DNA from: an uncultured Veillonella sp.
GTDB taxonomy: Bacteria; Bacillota; Negativicutes; Veillonellales; Veillonellaceae
Length of the DNA stretch: 28,891 nt
Reading direction: 5' to 3'
Assembly: GCA_900549805.1 (NCBI GenBank)
Contig: URPV01000011.1
Span: 1 to 28,891 of the forward strand
Shown here: one piece after another, positions 9,486 to 17,192 of the stretch
Layout of the letters: every line of letters starts with the position of its first letter
Position numbering within the stretch: the first letter of the stretch is position 1
The notes under the pieces: model-generated
Told to the model about the DNA's origin: nothing
Databases searched by the model: none
Seen by the model: the letters and a program-made list of their open reading frames with translations, nothing else
Made by a program: the position numbers and the translations under genes

Positions 9486-10136
9486 ATGATTAGAATTGCA
9501 CCATCTATGTTATCTGCAGACTTTTCTAAGTTAGCAGAGGAGTTGAAAGGCATTGAAGCAGCAGGAGCTGATTGGCTCCATATTGATGTGATGGATGGCC
9601 ACTTTGTTCCTAACCTTACCTTTGGGCTTCCCCTCGTAAAGGCCATTCGACCACATCTATCTATACCTTTTGATGCTCATTTTATGGTATCCAACCCAGA
9701 GACCTATGTGGAAGAGGCTGCTGCAGTAGGGGTGGATTACTTTACCTTCCACCTAGAAGCAACGCATCACCCGCATCGTTTGATTCAAGCTATTAAGGGA
9801 GCGGGTATGAAGGCGGGAATATCCCTCAATCCCGGAACTCCTGTATCCCTCCTAGAGGACTTGGCAGGGGACCTAGATCTCATTTTGATTATGTCCGTTA
9901 ACCCTGGTTTTGGTGGCCAATCTTTCATCCCTAGAGCGGTGGATAAGATTGAACAAACCAAAGCCTTACTTCAAAGCATGGGTAATGAAGACTGTCTTAT
10001 CGAAGTGGATGGAGGGGTCAATGCTAAGACTTGCGCTGCTGTAAAAGCAGCAGGAGCAAACGTTCTTGTAGTTGGATCCGCCATCTTTGGCGCCCCAGAT
10101 CGGGCTGCGATGATTGAAGCTATTCGAAATCATTAG
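9486..10136 (+). CDS. rpe: Ribulose-phosphate 3-epimerase
   Basis: The enzyme interconverts ribulose-5-phosphate and xylulose-5-phosphate in the pentose phosphate pathway. It is a TIM barrel of 216 residues. Family signatures are IAPSMLSADF at the N-terminus, HIDVMDGHFVPNLTFG, the metal-binding histidine in PFDAHFMV, MSVNPGFGGQSF, EVDGGVN and VVGSAIF. An AGGAGG ribosome binding site lies just upstream of the ATG. It is the last gene of the first cluster, directly after rsgA, an arrangement common in Firmicutes. Confidence 0.97.
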   Translation: MIRIAPSMLSADFSKLAEELKGIEAAGADWLHIDVMDGHFVPNLTFGLPLVKAIRPHLSIPFDAHFMVSNPETYVEEAAAVGVDYFTFHLEATHHPHRLIQAIKGAGMKAGISLNPGTPVSLLEDLAGDLDLILIMSVNPGFGGQSFIPRAVDKIEQTKALLQSMGNEDCLIEVDGGVNAKTCAAVKAAGANVLVVGSAIFGAPDRAAMIEAIRNH

Positions 10137-10147
10137 ACTAGCCTTTT

Positions 10148-10182
10148 GGCATTTGAACTAGAGACTTAGAAAATGCCTTTTA
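10148..10182 (+). terminator. Probable weak rho-independent terminator after rpe
   Basis: The arms GGCATTT (10148-10154) and AAATGCC (10171-10177) form a 7-bp stem with a 16-base loop, followed by TTTTAT. The stem is short and the loop large, so termination is probably partial. It is placed between the end of the rpe cluster and the rpsB promoter. Confidence 0.45.
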
Positions 10183-10186
10183 TCGC

Positions 10187-10216
10187 TTGCATTTGCACTT
10201 TTTTATATGGTATTAT
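10187..10216 (+). promoter_or_regulatory. Likely sigma-A promoter for rpsB-tsf
   Basis: A -35-like TTGCAT (10187-10192) and a -10-like TATTAT (10211-10216) are separated by 18 bases. Transcription would start near 10223, leaving a leader of about 100 bases before the rpsB ATG. Its position after the rpe hairpin and before the highly expressed rpsB-tsf pair fits. It is seen by eye only. Confidence 0.55.
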
Positions 10217-10224
10217 ATGTGGGT

Positions 10225-10300
10225 ATGAAAAATAATCACGCTTATGGACTCTGGTACTGTGCTCAATTTCGAGTGGCCCAGGGGATGAAGTGGCGGTAGT
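10225..10300 (+). promoter_or_regulatory. rpsB leader with possible structured element and a short ORF
   Basis: Two nested pairings can be drawn. CTCTGG (10249-10254) pairs with CCAGGG (10278-10283), and inside it GCTC (10261-10264) pairs with GAGT (10271-10274) around a six-base loop. The same stretch carries a 24-codon open frame, ATG at 10225 to TAG at 10297-10299, which begins almost at the predicted transcript start and has little room for a ribosome binding site. Autoregulatory leaders are known for rpsB in other bacteria (established knowledge), but I do not recognise this one. Both structure and ORF could be coincidental. Confidence 0.3.
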
Positions 10301-10322
10301 TAATTAACAGGAGGTGCCTCAA

Positions 10323-11027
10323 ATGGCAGTAGTATCTATGAAATCCCTTTTGGAAGCCGGCGTACATTTCGGTCACCAAACTCGTCGTTGGAACCCTAAA
10401 ATGGCTCGTTACATCTTCACAGAACGTAACGGCATTTATATTATCGACCTTCAAAAAACAGTTAAAAAAGTAGAAGAAGCTTATTCCTTCTTGCGTGAAA
10501 CTGCAGCAGCTGGCGAAACAATCTTGTTCGTTGGTACTAAAAAACAAGCACAAGACGCAATTAAAGAAGAAGCAACTCGTGCTAATATGTTCTTCGTAAA
10601 CGAACGTTGGTTGGGTGGTATGTTGACTAACTTCAAAACTATCGAAACACGTATCAAACGTTTGAAAGAACTTGAAAAAATGGCTGAAGATGGCACATTC
10701 GAAGTACTTCCTAAGAAAGAAGTAATCGGTCTTCGTCATGAAATGGAAAAACTCGAAAAGTACCTTGGTGGTATCAAAGATATGCCTAAAATGCCAGGTG
10801 CAATCGTAATTGTTGATCCTAAAAAAGAAAAAATCGCTATTCAAGAAGCACATAAATTGGGTATCCCAGTAGTAGCTACAGTAGATACTAATTGCGATCC
10901 AGACGAAGTTGATTTCCCAATCCCTGCAAATGACGACGCTATCCGCGCTGTTAAATTGCTTATTTCTAAATTGGCTGACGCTGTTATCGAAGGTGCTCAA
11001 GATACTGAAGCTGTGGAAGCTGAATAA
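10323..11027 (+). CDS. rpsB: 30S ribosomal protein S2
   Basis: This is a structural protein of the 30S subunit and one of the last to join it. It has 234 residues and begins MAVVSMKSLLEAGVHFGHQT, the conserved S2 N-terminus. RRWNPKM and LGIPVVATVDTNCDPD are also typical. I chose the ATG at 10323 because AGGAGGTG (10309-10316) is correctly spaced before it; the in-frame GTG at 10314 overlaps that site. Codon choice differs from the surrounding genes: lysine is nearly always AAA and glutamate GAA, as expected for very high expression. It is followed by tsf after an 85-base gap containing a hairpin. Confidence 0.98.
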   Translation: MAVVSMKSLLEAGVHFGHQTRRWNPKMARYIFTERNGIYIIDLQKTVKKVEEAYSFLRETAAAGETILFVGTKKQAQDAIKEEATRANMFFVNERWLGGMLTNFKTIETRIKRLKELEKMAEDGTFEVLPKKEVIGLRHEMEKLEKYLGGIKDMPKMPGAIVIVDPKKEKIAIQEAHKLGIPVVATVDTNCDPDEVDFPIPANDDAIRAVKLLISKLADAVIEGAQDTEAVEAE

Positions 11028-11060
11028 TCTAACCTTTGAAATAGTACACATACAATCGAT

Positions 11061-11089
11061 ATTAGGGTAAGGTTTGTCCTTGCCCTAAT
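11061..11089 (+). repeat. Strong hairpin between rpsB and tsf without a T-run
   Basis: ATTAGGGTAAGG (11061-11072) pairs with CCTTGCCCTAAT (11078-11089): twelve pairs including one G-U, with a five-base loop. The bases that follow (TCACAAATAGG) have no T-tract, so it is not a canonical terminator. It may stabilise the rpsB message, be a processing site, or tune how much transcription reaches tsf. The AGGAGG of tsf starts nine bases after the stem. Confidence 0.7.
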
Positions 11090-11112
11090 TCACAAATAGG
11101 AGGACACACAAC

Positions 11113-11793
11113 ATGGCAATCACTGCTGCATTGGTAAAAGAATTGCGCGAAAAAACTGGCGCAGGTATGATGGACTGCAAAAAAGTTTTGACTGAAACTA
11201 ATGGCGACATCGATAAAGCGATTGATCTTCTCCGTGAAAAAGGTTTGGCTGCAGCAGCTAAAAAAGCTGGTCGTATTGCAGCTGAAGGCGTTGTTACATC
11301 TTACATCCATGGTAATGGTCGTATCGGCGTTTTGGTTGAAATCAACTGCGAAACTGACTTCGTAGGTAAAACAGATAACTTCCAAAACTTGGCAAAAGAT
11401 ATCGCCATGCAAATCGCAGCGGCTAACCCAACATACCTTAACCGCGAAGAAGTTCCTGCCGATGTAATCGAACACGAACGTACTGTATTGCTTGAACAAG
11501 CTAAAGCAGAAGCAGAAGAAGATGTTAAAGCAGGTCGTAAACCAAAACCTGAAGCTGTTTTGGAAAAAATGGTTAACGGTCGTATTGAAAAATACTACAA
11601 AGAAAACTGCTTGATGGAACAAGTATTCATCAAAGACAGCGACAAAACAATCACAGATCTTATCAATGAAAATATTGCAACAATCGGTGAAAACATCAAC
11701 ATCCGTCGTTTCGTTCGCTTTGAATTGGGCGAAGGCATTGAAAAACGCGAAGATGATTTCGTAGCTGAAGTTATGGCTTCCGTGAATGCATAA
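11113..11793 (+). CDS. tsf: Elongation factor Ts (short form)
   Basis: EF-Ts is the guanine nucleotide exchange factor for EF-Tu. The N-terminal UBA-like domain MAITAALVKELREKTGAGMM is diagnostic, with the signature ELREKTGAGMMDCKKVL. The core carries INCETDFV, the EF-Tu interaction signature. At 226 residues it is shorter than the roughly 280-residue E. coli protein, consistent with the single-subdomain form found in other bacteria such as Thermus. AGGAGG at 11098-11103 is well placed. It shares the AAA/GAA/CGT-biased codon use of rpsB. A strong terminator follows. Confidence 0.97.
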   Translation: MAITAALVKELREKTGAGMMDCKKVLTETNGDIDKAIDLLREKGLAAAAKKAGRIAAEGVVTSYIHGNGRIGVLVEINCETDFVGKTDNFQNLAKDIAMQIAAANPTYLNREEVPADVIEHERTVLLEQAKAEAEEDVKAGRKPKPEAVLEKMVNGRIEKYYKENCLMEQVFIKDSDKTITDLINENIATIGENINIRRFVRFELGEGIEKREDDFVAEVMASVNA

Positions 11794-11805
11794 TAAGTGA
11801 TTATC

Positions 11806-11844
11806 AAATAAGAGAACACCATATAGTGTGTTCTCTTATTTTTA
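11806..11844 (+). terminator. Strong rho-independent terminator between tsf and pyrH
   Basis: AAATAAGAGAACAC (11806-11819) pairs perfectly with GTGTTCTCTTATTT (11828-11841) around an eight-base loop, and the right arm runs into a T-tract. The pyrH ribosome binding site begins only a few bases later, with no obvious promoter between, so pyrH and downstream genes probably depend on read-through or on a promoter inside tsf. Confidence 0.88.
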
Positions 11845-11863
11845 CGATAAGGAGTTTTATACA

Positions 11864-12592
11864 ATGGCAAATCGTCAATTTAAACGGGTTGTTTTGAAGT
11901 TGTCCGGTGAAGCGTTGGCAGGGCAGCAAGGGTATGGTATCCATCCTGAAACGGTAGAACGTTATGCTAAAGAAATCGCTGAAATAGCCAAGACTACAGA
12001 CGTGCAAATCGCTATCGTTGTAGGTGGTGGTAACCTTTGGCGTGGTCTGGCTGGGTCTAACTCAGGTATGGATAGGGCTACAGCTGACTACATGGGTATG
12101 TTAGCTACTGTCATGAATGCTATGGCCTTGCAAGATGCCTTGGAACATGCTGGTGTGGATACACGGGTACAGACAGCTATTGAAATGCAAGAGGTGGCAG
12201 AGCCTTATATCCGCCGTCGCGCTATTCGCCACTTGGAGAAGGGGCGTATCGTTATCTTTGGTGCTGGTCTTGGTAAACCTTATTTCTCCACCGATACTAC
12301 AGCAGCCCTCCGCGCAGCAGAAATCGAAGCTGATGTTATCTTGATGGCTAAGAACTTTGTAGATGGGGTATATGATTCCGATCCTAAAACTAACCCTAAA
12401 GCTGTGAAATTCGATGAGTTGACCTATATGGATATTCTCAATAAAAACCTAAAAGTTATGGATTCCACTGCTAATACCCTGTGTAAGGACAATAATATTC
12501 CTATCGTTGTATTTAATATGGACGTACCAGGTAATATTGCTAAGGCTGTGACAGGTCAAGAAATTGGTACTATCATTAGAGGTAATAAATAA
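11864..12592 (+). CDS. pyrH: UMP kinase
   Basis: The enzyme phosphorylates UMP to UDP in pyrimidine nucleotide synthesis and belongs to the amino acid kinase family. Visible motifs are LKLSGEALAG near the N-terminus, VVGGGNLWRG, the MDRATADYMGMLATVMNA region, and GAGLGKPYFSTDTTAALRA. The ATG at 11864 (242 residues) follows AAGGAG; an in-frame ATG at 11828 lies inside the terminator stem and is not used in my call. The stop overlaps the frr start by one base. Confidence 0.96.
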   Translation: MANRQFKRVVLKLSGEALAGQQGYGIHPETVERYAKEIAEIAKTTDVQIAIVVGGGNLWRGLAGSNSGMDRATADYMGMLATVMNAMALQDALEHAGVDTRVQTAIEMQEVAEPYIRRRAIRHLEKGRIVIFGAGLGKPYFSTDTTAALRAAEIEADVILMAKNFVDGVYDSDPKTNPKAVKFDELTYMDILNKNLKVMDSTANTLCKDNNIPIVVFNMDVPGNIAKAVTGQEIGTIIRGNK

Positions 12593-13152
12593 TGGAATTA
12601 AATGAAATTATTGCGCAACAAGAAGAGCGCATGAATAAATCTATCGACGCTTTGAAGCACAAATTTGCTTCTATCCGTACTGGTCGTGCATCAACGGCCC
12701 TTCTTGATGGCATTACTGTAGACTATTATGGGACACCTTCTCCTATTAACCAAGTGGCTAATATCTCTGTTCCAGAGCCACGGATGATTGTTGTTGCACC
12801 TTGGGATAAATCTATGATGCCTGCTATCGAAAAAGCAATCATGATGTCCGATTTAGGTCTTAATCCAAATAATGATGGGGAACAAATCCGTTTGGCTATT
12901 CCTCAGTTGACAGAAGAACGCCGTAAAGAAATCGTTAAGGTTGTTAATAAAGAAGCAGAAGATGCAAAAGTGGCTGTTCGTAATATTCGTCGTGATGCTA
13001 ATGATGCCTTGAAAAAGGAAGAAAAGGCTAAGACCATTACAGAAGATGTTGCTAAAAACGGGCAAGATAAGATTCAAAAAGTTACAGATAAATTTATCAA
13101 GGCCATTGATGACCTTCGCGCTATTAAAGAAAAAGATGTTTTGGAAGTATAA
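12592..13152 (+). CDS. frr: Ribosome recycling factor
   Basis: RRF works with EF-G to split post-termination ribosomes. It has 186 residues, the usual length. Family signatures are KHKFASIRTGRASTALLDGI, DYYGTPSPINQVANISVPE, and the C-terminal helix region with AIDDLRAIKEKDVLEV. The pyrH-frr pairing with TAATG overlap is typical. Its own stop overlaps the next gene by one base. Confidence 0.97.
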   Translation: MELNEIIAQQEERMNKSIDALKHKFASIRTGRASTALLDGITVDYYGTPSPINQVANISVPEPRMIVVAPWDKSMMPAIEKAIMMSDLGLNPNNDGEQIRLAIPQLTEERRKEIVKVVNKEAEDAKVAVRNIRRDANDALKKEEKAKTITEDVAKNGQDKIQKVTDKFIKAIDDLRAIKEKDVLEV

Positions 13153-13424
13153 TGCTTAATGCGCAAGAGATATTGGGTCTGCCTTGGCAGCATGTAAAAA
13201 CACTCTTAGAAGCTGACCGCATTCCTTATAAGGTTACTATAGGGGCTAATTTTAATAAATTTTTCCCTGTTTCTGACCAGGGTTGGTATGTAGCTAAGGC
13301 TCTTCCAAAAGAGGGGGCTTGGCATATTCTTATCTACCGTCCTATGGTTTACTCAGACTTTGAATCATTTTCAGAGGTTACCTATGCTGAAACGATTTTT
13401 ACAGCGCAAGAAGGCTACAAGTAG
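13152..13424 (+). CDS. Unrecognised 90-residue protein between frr and uppS
   Basis: I do not recognise this protein. It starts at an ATG overlapping the frr stop (TAATG) and ends 41 bases inside uppS, so its reading frame is fixed by both neighbours and the junctions look translationally coupled. It has 90 residues, is soluble in appearance and fairly aromatic, with a Trp-rich centre (GWYVAKALPKEGAWHILIY). There are no cysteines, no signal peptide and no membrane helix. The packed operon position and lack of any internal stop argue that it is a real gene. I assign no function. Confidence 0.75.
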   Translation: MLNAQEILGLPWQHVKTLLEADRIPYKVTIGANFNKFFPVSDQGWYVAKALPKEGAWHILIYRPMVYSDFESFSEVTYAETIFTAQEGYK

Positions 13425-14148
13425 CCACTATATAGATCCTAATAACCTACCTAAGCATGTGGCTATCATCATGGATGGCAATGGGCGCTGGGCCAAGCGG
13501 CGTGGAATGCCCCGGACTATGGGACATAAGGCAGGGGCGGAAACCTTACGAACTATTGTATCCGCTGCATCTGATCTAGGTATTAAGGCTCTTACAGTTT
13601 ATGGCTTTTCTACAGAAAATTGGAAGCGGCCTGATCAAGAGGTATCCCTCCTCATGAGTCTCATAGGGGAATACCTCAAAAAATATACTCAATCCATGCA
13701 TGAGAATGGGGTACGCATTCGTTTTATCGGCTATACTCCTGGTCTTTCATTAGACCTACAAAAAATCATGGCAGACGCAGAGGAACTTACTAAAGATAAT
13801 CAGGGTTTAACACTGCACTTGGCCATTAATTATGGCGGCCGTAATGAATTGACAGAGGCGATGAAGACGATTGCCAAAGATGTACAGCAAGGGATTTTGA
13901 ATCCTGATGACATCAGCGAGGACCTAATCGCCAGTCGTCTCTATACTAAGGATTTCCCTGATGTGGACCTCCTCATTCGACCTTCTAATGATTGGCGCAT
14001 ATCCAACTTCCTTCTCTGGCAGTTGGCCTATGCGGAGTTTTGGTTTACGCCACTTCATTGGCCTGATTTTACAAAAGAAACCTTGGTGGAAGCTATTATG
14101 GCTTACCAACAGCGGGAGCGTCGCTTCGGCGGCCTTGTGGAGGAATAG
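13384..14148 (+). CDS. uppS: Isoprenyl transferase (undecaprenyl diphosphate synthase)
   Basis: This cis-prenyltransferase makes the C55 lipid carrier for cell wall synthesis. Motifs are HVAIIMDGNGRWAKRR (with the catalytic Asp), GHKAGAETLR, STENWKRP, NYGGRNEL and FLLWQLAYAEFWF. The start at 13384 (254 residues) follows AGAGG with six-base spacing. The conserved R-T-(G/S)-G-E-x-R-x-S-N motif reads R199-PSNDW-R205-I-S207-N: both arginines and the serine are kept, but Thr becomes Pro and Glu becomes Asp. UppS is favoured over a shorter-chain synthase by the cdsA-dxr-ispG context. Confidence 0.93.
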   Translation: MLKRFLQRKKATSSHYIDPNNLPKHVAIIMDGNGRWAKRRGMPRTMGHKAGAETLRTIVSAASDLGIKALTVYGFSTENWKRPDQEVSLLMSLIGEYLKKYTQSMHENGVRIRFIGYTPGLSLDLQKIMADAEELTKDNQGLTLHLAINYGGRNELTEAMKTIAKDVQQGILNPDDISEDLIASRLYTKDFPDVDLLIRPSNDWRISNFLLWQLAYAEFWFTPLHWPDFTKETLVEAIMAYQQRERRFGGLVEE

Positions 14149-14967
14149 ATGAAGACTCGTATTGTTACAGCCTTTATTGGCTTCCTGATTGCTATAGTGG
14201 CCATTAGCATGGGTGGTTATGTCTATGATTTTATCTTGACTATTTTAGCCCTTAAGGGTTGGGCTGAATTATGTCGGATGCTTAAGGCTAATGGTTTATC
14301 CTTACCTAAGGCTTATGGCTGTGGGGCGATGGCCCTTGTTATGGTAGCCCTATCGTTGGGTTTTTATCCCCTGGCAGGGACCTTCCTAGCCTTGGCCTAC
14401 TTTACCCTTTGGATGCGCTTTACCTTCTCTAATGGAGGCGTTACCATCGGGGATATGGCCTTTTCTTGTTTTGGTCTAACCTATATAAGTCTTGGTTTTG
14501 GTGCATTACTCTTACTCCGTCAAGAATCTCTACTGGCATCCTTACAAGTTCCTCTTGAAGGCCTTTTAGGTGCAAGTTTAATCTTATGGCTTCTCCTTTT
14601 TACAACCTGGGCATCCGATACTTTCGCTTACTTTGCGGGGGTTGCCTTTGGTAAGCACAAGATAGTACCTCATATCAGCCCTAATAAAACGGCAGAAGGC
14701 TATTTCGGTGGCTTTGTGGGTTGTATCATGACGGGATGGATTTTTGCCGTTCTCTTCGGACTCCCTTATCAAATAGGCTTAACTTTTGGCGTATTAGCTG
14801 GGATATTAGCACCTTTAGGGGATTTATTCGAATCTAAATTAAAACGTACTTGTGGTGTTAAAGACTCCGGTACCCTCTTACCAGGGCATGGTGGAGTCTT
14901 AGACCGCTTTGACTCATTACTACTAACGGGGCCTGCTATCATTTTCTATTTGTTTTTGATTGCCTAG
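14149..14967 (+). CDS. cdsA: Phosphatidate cytidylyltransferase
   Basis: CdsA makes CDP-diacylglycerol from phosphatidic acid and CTP, the branch point of phospholipid synthesis. It is a multi-pass membrane protein of 272 residues with several hydrophobic segments. The C-terminal family signature is clear: TTWASDTFAYFAG, then PHISPNKTAEG, and KRTCGVKDSGTLLPGHGGVLDRFDSL with its conserved Asp residues. The ATG directly follows the uppS stop with no gap. Confidence 0.95.
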   Translation: MKTRIVTAFIGFLIAIVAISMGGYVYDFILTILALKGWAELCRMLKANGLSLPKAYGCGAMALVMVALSLGFYPLAGTFLALAYFTLWMRFTFSNGGVTIGDMAFSCFGLTYISLGFGALLLLRQESLLASLQVPLEGLLGASLILWLLLFTTWASDTFAYFAGVAFGKHKIVPHISPNKTAEGYFGGFVGCIMTGWIFAVLFGLPYQIGLTFGVLAGILAPLGDLFESKLKRTCGVKDSGTLLPGHGGVLDRFDSLLLTGPAIIFYLFLIA

Positions 14968-14982
14968 GCCTCTATCGAGGAC

Positions 14983-16143
14983 ATGATGAAACATATTTCT
15001 CTATTAGGATCCACTGGATCGATTGGGACGCAGACCTTAGACGTTTGCCGTCAACATCCAGATATGTTTACTGTGGAGGCTCTTGTAGCCCACCGCAATA
15101 TTGACCTCTTAGAAGCTCAAATTAAGGAGTTTCAACCTAAGGTGGCCGGCCTAGTTGATCCAGATGCCTATAAGTTACTTAAGGCACGCTATTCAGGACC
15201 GACTCAAATCTTAGGCGGTAAAGAAGCTTTGATAGCAGGGGCAACCCTACCTGAAGCTACCATGGTCATTACGGCCATCGTAGGCGCAGCGGGGATTGAA
15301 CCAACTGTTGAAGCTATTAAATGTAAGAAAACAATAGGCCTAGCTAACAAGGAAACCTTGGTAGCAGGAGGGCCATTAATTACTGCATTGGCCACTGAGC
15401 ACAATGTAGATATACTTCCTATCGATAGCGAACATTCGGCTATATTCCAATGCTTGGAAGGACAGGATAGGGAGAATGTAGACCGATTGATCATCACCGC
15501 CTCCGGTGGTCCCCTGCGGACTTGGGATGCAGCTAAAATTCCCGGTGCAACAGCGGCGGAATGCCTTCGACACCCAACTTGGAACATGGGTAATAAGATA
15601 ACTATCGATTCTGCGTCTCTCTTTAATAAGGGCTTAGAAGTTATTGAGGCCCATTGGCTTTTTGATTTTGATTTTGATCATATAGGGGTGGTTGTTCATC
15701 CTCAGTCCATCGTCCATTCCATGATTCAAATGAAGGATGGGGCAATGTTAGCCCAGCTAGGTAATCCTGATATGCGTGAGCCAATTCAATATGCCATGAC
15801 TTACCCACAACGAGTTCCCCTTCATATGGACCACTTAGATTTCTCTAAGCTCCTTAACTTGGAATTTATGCCGCCTCGTTACGATGATTTTCCTGCCTTA
15901 AAGCTTGCTTTTGAGGTGGGGGCAGCAGGTGGTTTCAAACCAGCCGTCTTTAATGCCGCTAATGAAACTGCCGTTTATGCCTTTTTAGATGATACTATTC
16001 GGTTCGGTGATATTTATAAGACCGTGTCTGCTGTGCTCGAAGCCATGGGCCCAGAGGACGATTTTACCTTGGATAACCTCTTGGCTATCGATCAGTGGGC
16101 CCGTCATAAAGCTACCGAAATCATTACAAAGGGGACTCGATGA
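14983..16143 (+). CDS. dxr: 1-deoxy-D-xylulose 5-phosphate reductoisomerase
   Basis: Dxr catalyses the first committed step of the MEP isoprenoid pathway. The NADPH-binding loop GSTGSIG is at residues 9-15. Also visible are ANKETLVAGG, the metal and substrate site DSEHSAIFQCL, ASGGPLR, and the PTWNMGNKITIDSASLFNKGLE region. It has 386 residues, a normal length. Two ATGs stand in tandem at 14983 and 14986; CGAGG (14976-14980) fits the second slightly better, so the start may be 14986. It overlaps rseP by four bases. Confidence 0.97.
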   Translation: MMKHISLLGSTGSIGTQTLDVCRQHPDMFTVEALVAHRNIDLLEAQIKEFQPKVAGLVDPDAYKLLKARYSGPTQILGGKEALIAGATLPEATMVITAIVGAAGIEPTVEAIKCKKTIGLANKETLVAGGPLITALATEHNVDILPIDSEHSAIFQCLEGQDRENVDRLIITASGGPLRTWDAAKIPGATAAECLRHPTWNMGNKITIDSASLFNKGLEVIEAHWLFDFDFDHIGVVVHPQSIVHSMIQMKDGAMLAQLGNPDMREPIQYAMTYPQRVPLHMDHLDFSKLLNLEFMPPRYDDFPALKLAFEVGAAGGFKPAVFNAANETAVYAFLDDTIRFGDIYKTVSAVLEAMGPEDDFTLDNLLAIDQWARHKATEIITKGTR

Positions 16144-17177
16144 TTACAATCCTTGCAACGATTTTTGTTTTTGGCCTTATTGTTCTCATTCACGAACTGG
16201 GCCATTTTATTACAGCCAAGCTATGTGGTATGCGGGTAGATGAATTTGCCATTGGTTTTGGCCCTAAGCTTGTTGGCTACCAAAGAGGGGAGACCCTCTA
16301 TTCCATCCGACTCATTCCCTTGGGTGGTTTTAATCGCATTGCGGGCATGATGGAAGATGAAGAGGGGGCTGAACTTGATGAACGTGCCTTCCTTAAAAAG
16401 CCTCTTTGGCAGCGGTTTATTGTCATTTCCGCAGGAGCCGTTTTTAACTTTCTCTTGGCCATTGTTCTATTCTTTGCCCTCTATGTCTCGGTAGGGACTC
16501 AATCTGTATCGCCTGGATCTGGTATCGGATCCATTGTTGCAGGTTCTCCTGCTGAGGGAGCCCATTTAGAGGCAGGGGATAGGATTATATCCATCGATAA
16601 CAAACCTGTGTCCCAGTGGACTGATATTGGGACTAACTTACAGGGTACTGCTATGCATGCCGTAGATATCACAGTAGAACGTCAGGGACAGGTGATTACG
16701 AGCTCTATCATTCCTAAGGATGAAAATGGCCGTACTGTTATCGGCATCATGCCAGAAATTATCCAACACCCTATGTCATTGGATCAAGCTGCTATACACT
16801 CCGTTACGGATACAGGTAAAACCATGTACGCTATGGTAGATGGTCTTCTTTCTATGATTGAGAAGGGGGACGGCAAAAACTTGTCTGGTCCTGTGGGCGT
16901 TGCCCAAATGGCTGGTCAAGTTGCAGCAGTGGGCTTTGTACCGCTCGTATCCTTCACAGCCCTCCTATCCATAAACTTAGGGGTAGTTAACTTGTTCCCC
17001 TTACCTGTATTGGATGGAGGCCACCTCATACTCATCATTCTGGAGGGGATTCGGGGCAAGAAATTACCAGCTAAGGCTCTTCAATATATTCAACTAGCGG
17101 GCATTGCCTTGCTTATTCTATTATTCCTATATGCTACCACCCAGGACCTAGGTCGTTTGGTAGGTAGCTTCTTCTAA
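16140..17177 (+). CDS. rseP: Site-2 intramembrane metalloprotease RseP/RasP
   Basis: This zinc protease cleaves membrane substrates such as anti-sigma factors and signal peptide remnants. The first membrane helix carries the active site HELGH (His18, Glu19, His22). A PDZ domain covers about residues 115-190. A C-terminal membrane segment contains NLFPLPVLDGGH with the third metal ligand Asp292. It has 345 residues with a hydrophobic C-terminal helix. It is placed between dxr and ispG as in many Firmicutes. In this phylum the homologue is often called RasP. Confidence 0.94.
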   Translation: MITILATIFVFGLIVLIHELGHFITAKLCGMRVDEFAIGFGPKLVGYQRGETLYSIRLIPLGGFNRIAGMMEDEEGAELDERAFLKKPLWQRFIVISAGAVFNFLLAIVLFFALYVSVGTQSVSPGSGIGSIVAGSPAEGAHLEAGDRIISIDNKPVSQWTDIGTNLQGTAMHAVDITVERQGQVITSSIIPKDENGRTVIGIMPEIIQHPMSLDQAAIHSVTDTGKTMYAMVDGLLSMIEKGDGKNLSGPVGVAQMAGQVAAVGFVPLVSFTALLSINLGVVNLFPLPVLDGGHLILIILEGIRGKKLPAKALQYIQLAGIALLILLFLYATTQDLGRLVGSFF

Positions 17178-17192
17178 GGGACATGTCCTATT

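Noticed and set aside
10263..11051. Long minus-strand open frame opposite rpsB (262 codons)
   Set aside because: It is a by-product of the biased codon use of rpsB, which rarely creates stops on the other strand. Its translation is low complexity (Phe, Cys, Ser rich) and it has no ribosome binding site.
11062..11622. Minus-strand open frame opposite tsf (186 codons)
   Set aside because: Same cause as for rpsB; the composition is Phe/Cys rich and unlike a real protein.
15658..15680. Short TTTTGA tandem repeat within dxr
   Set aside because: It encodes Phe-Asp repeats in a conserved Dxr segment, and three copies in a coding region need no special explanation.
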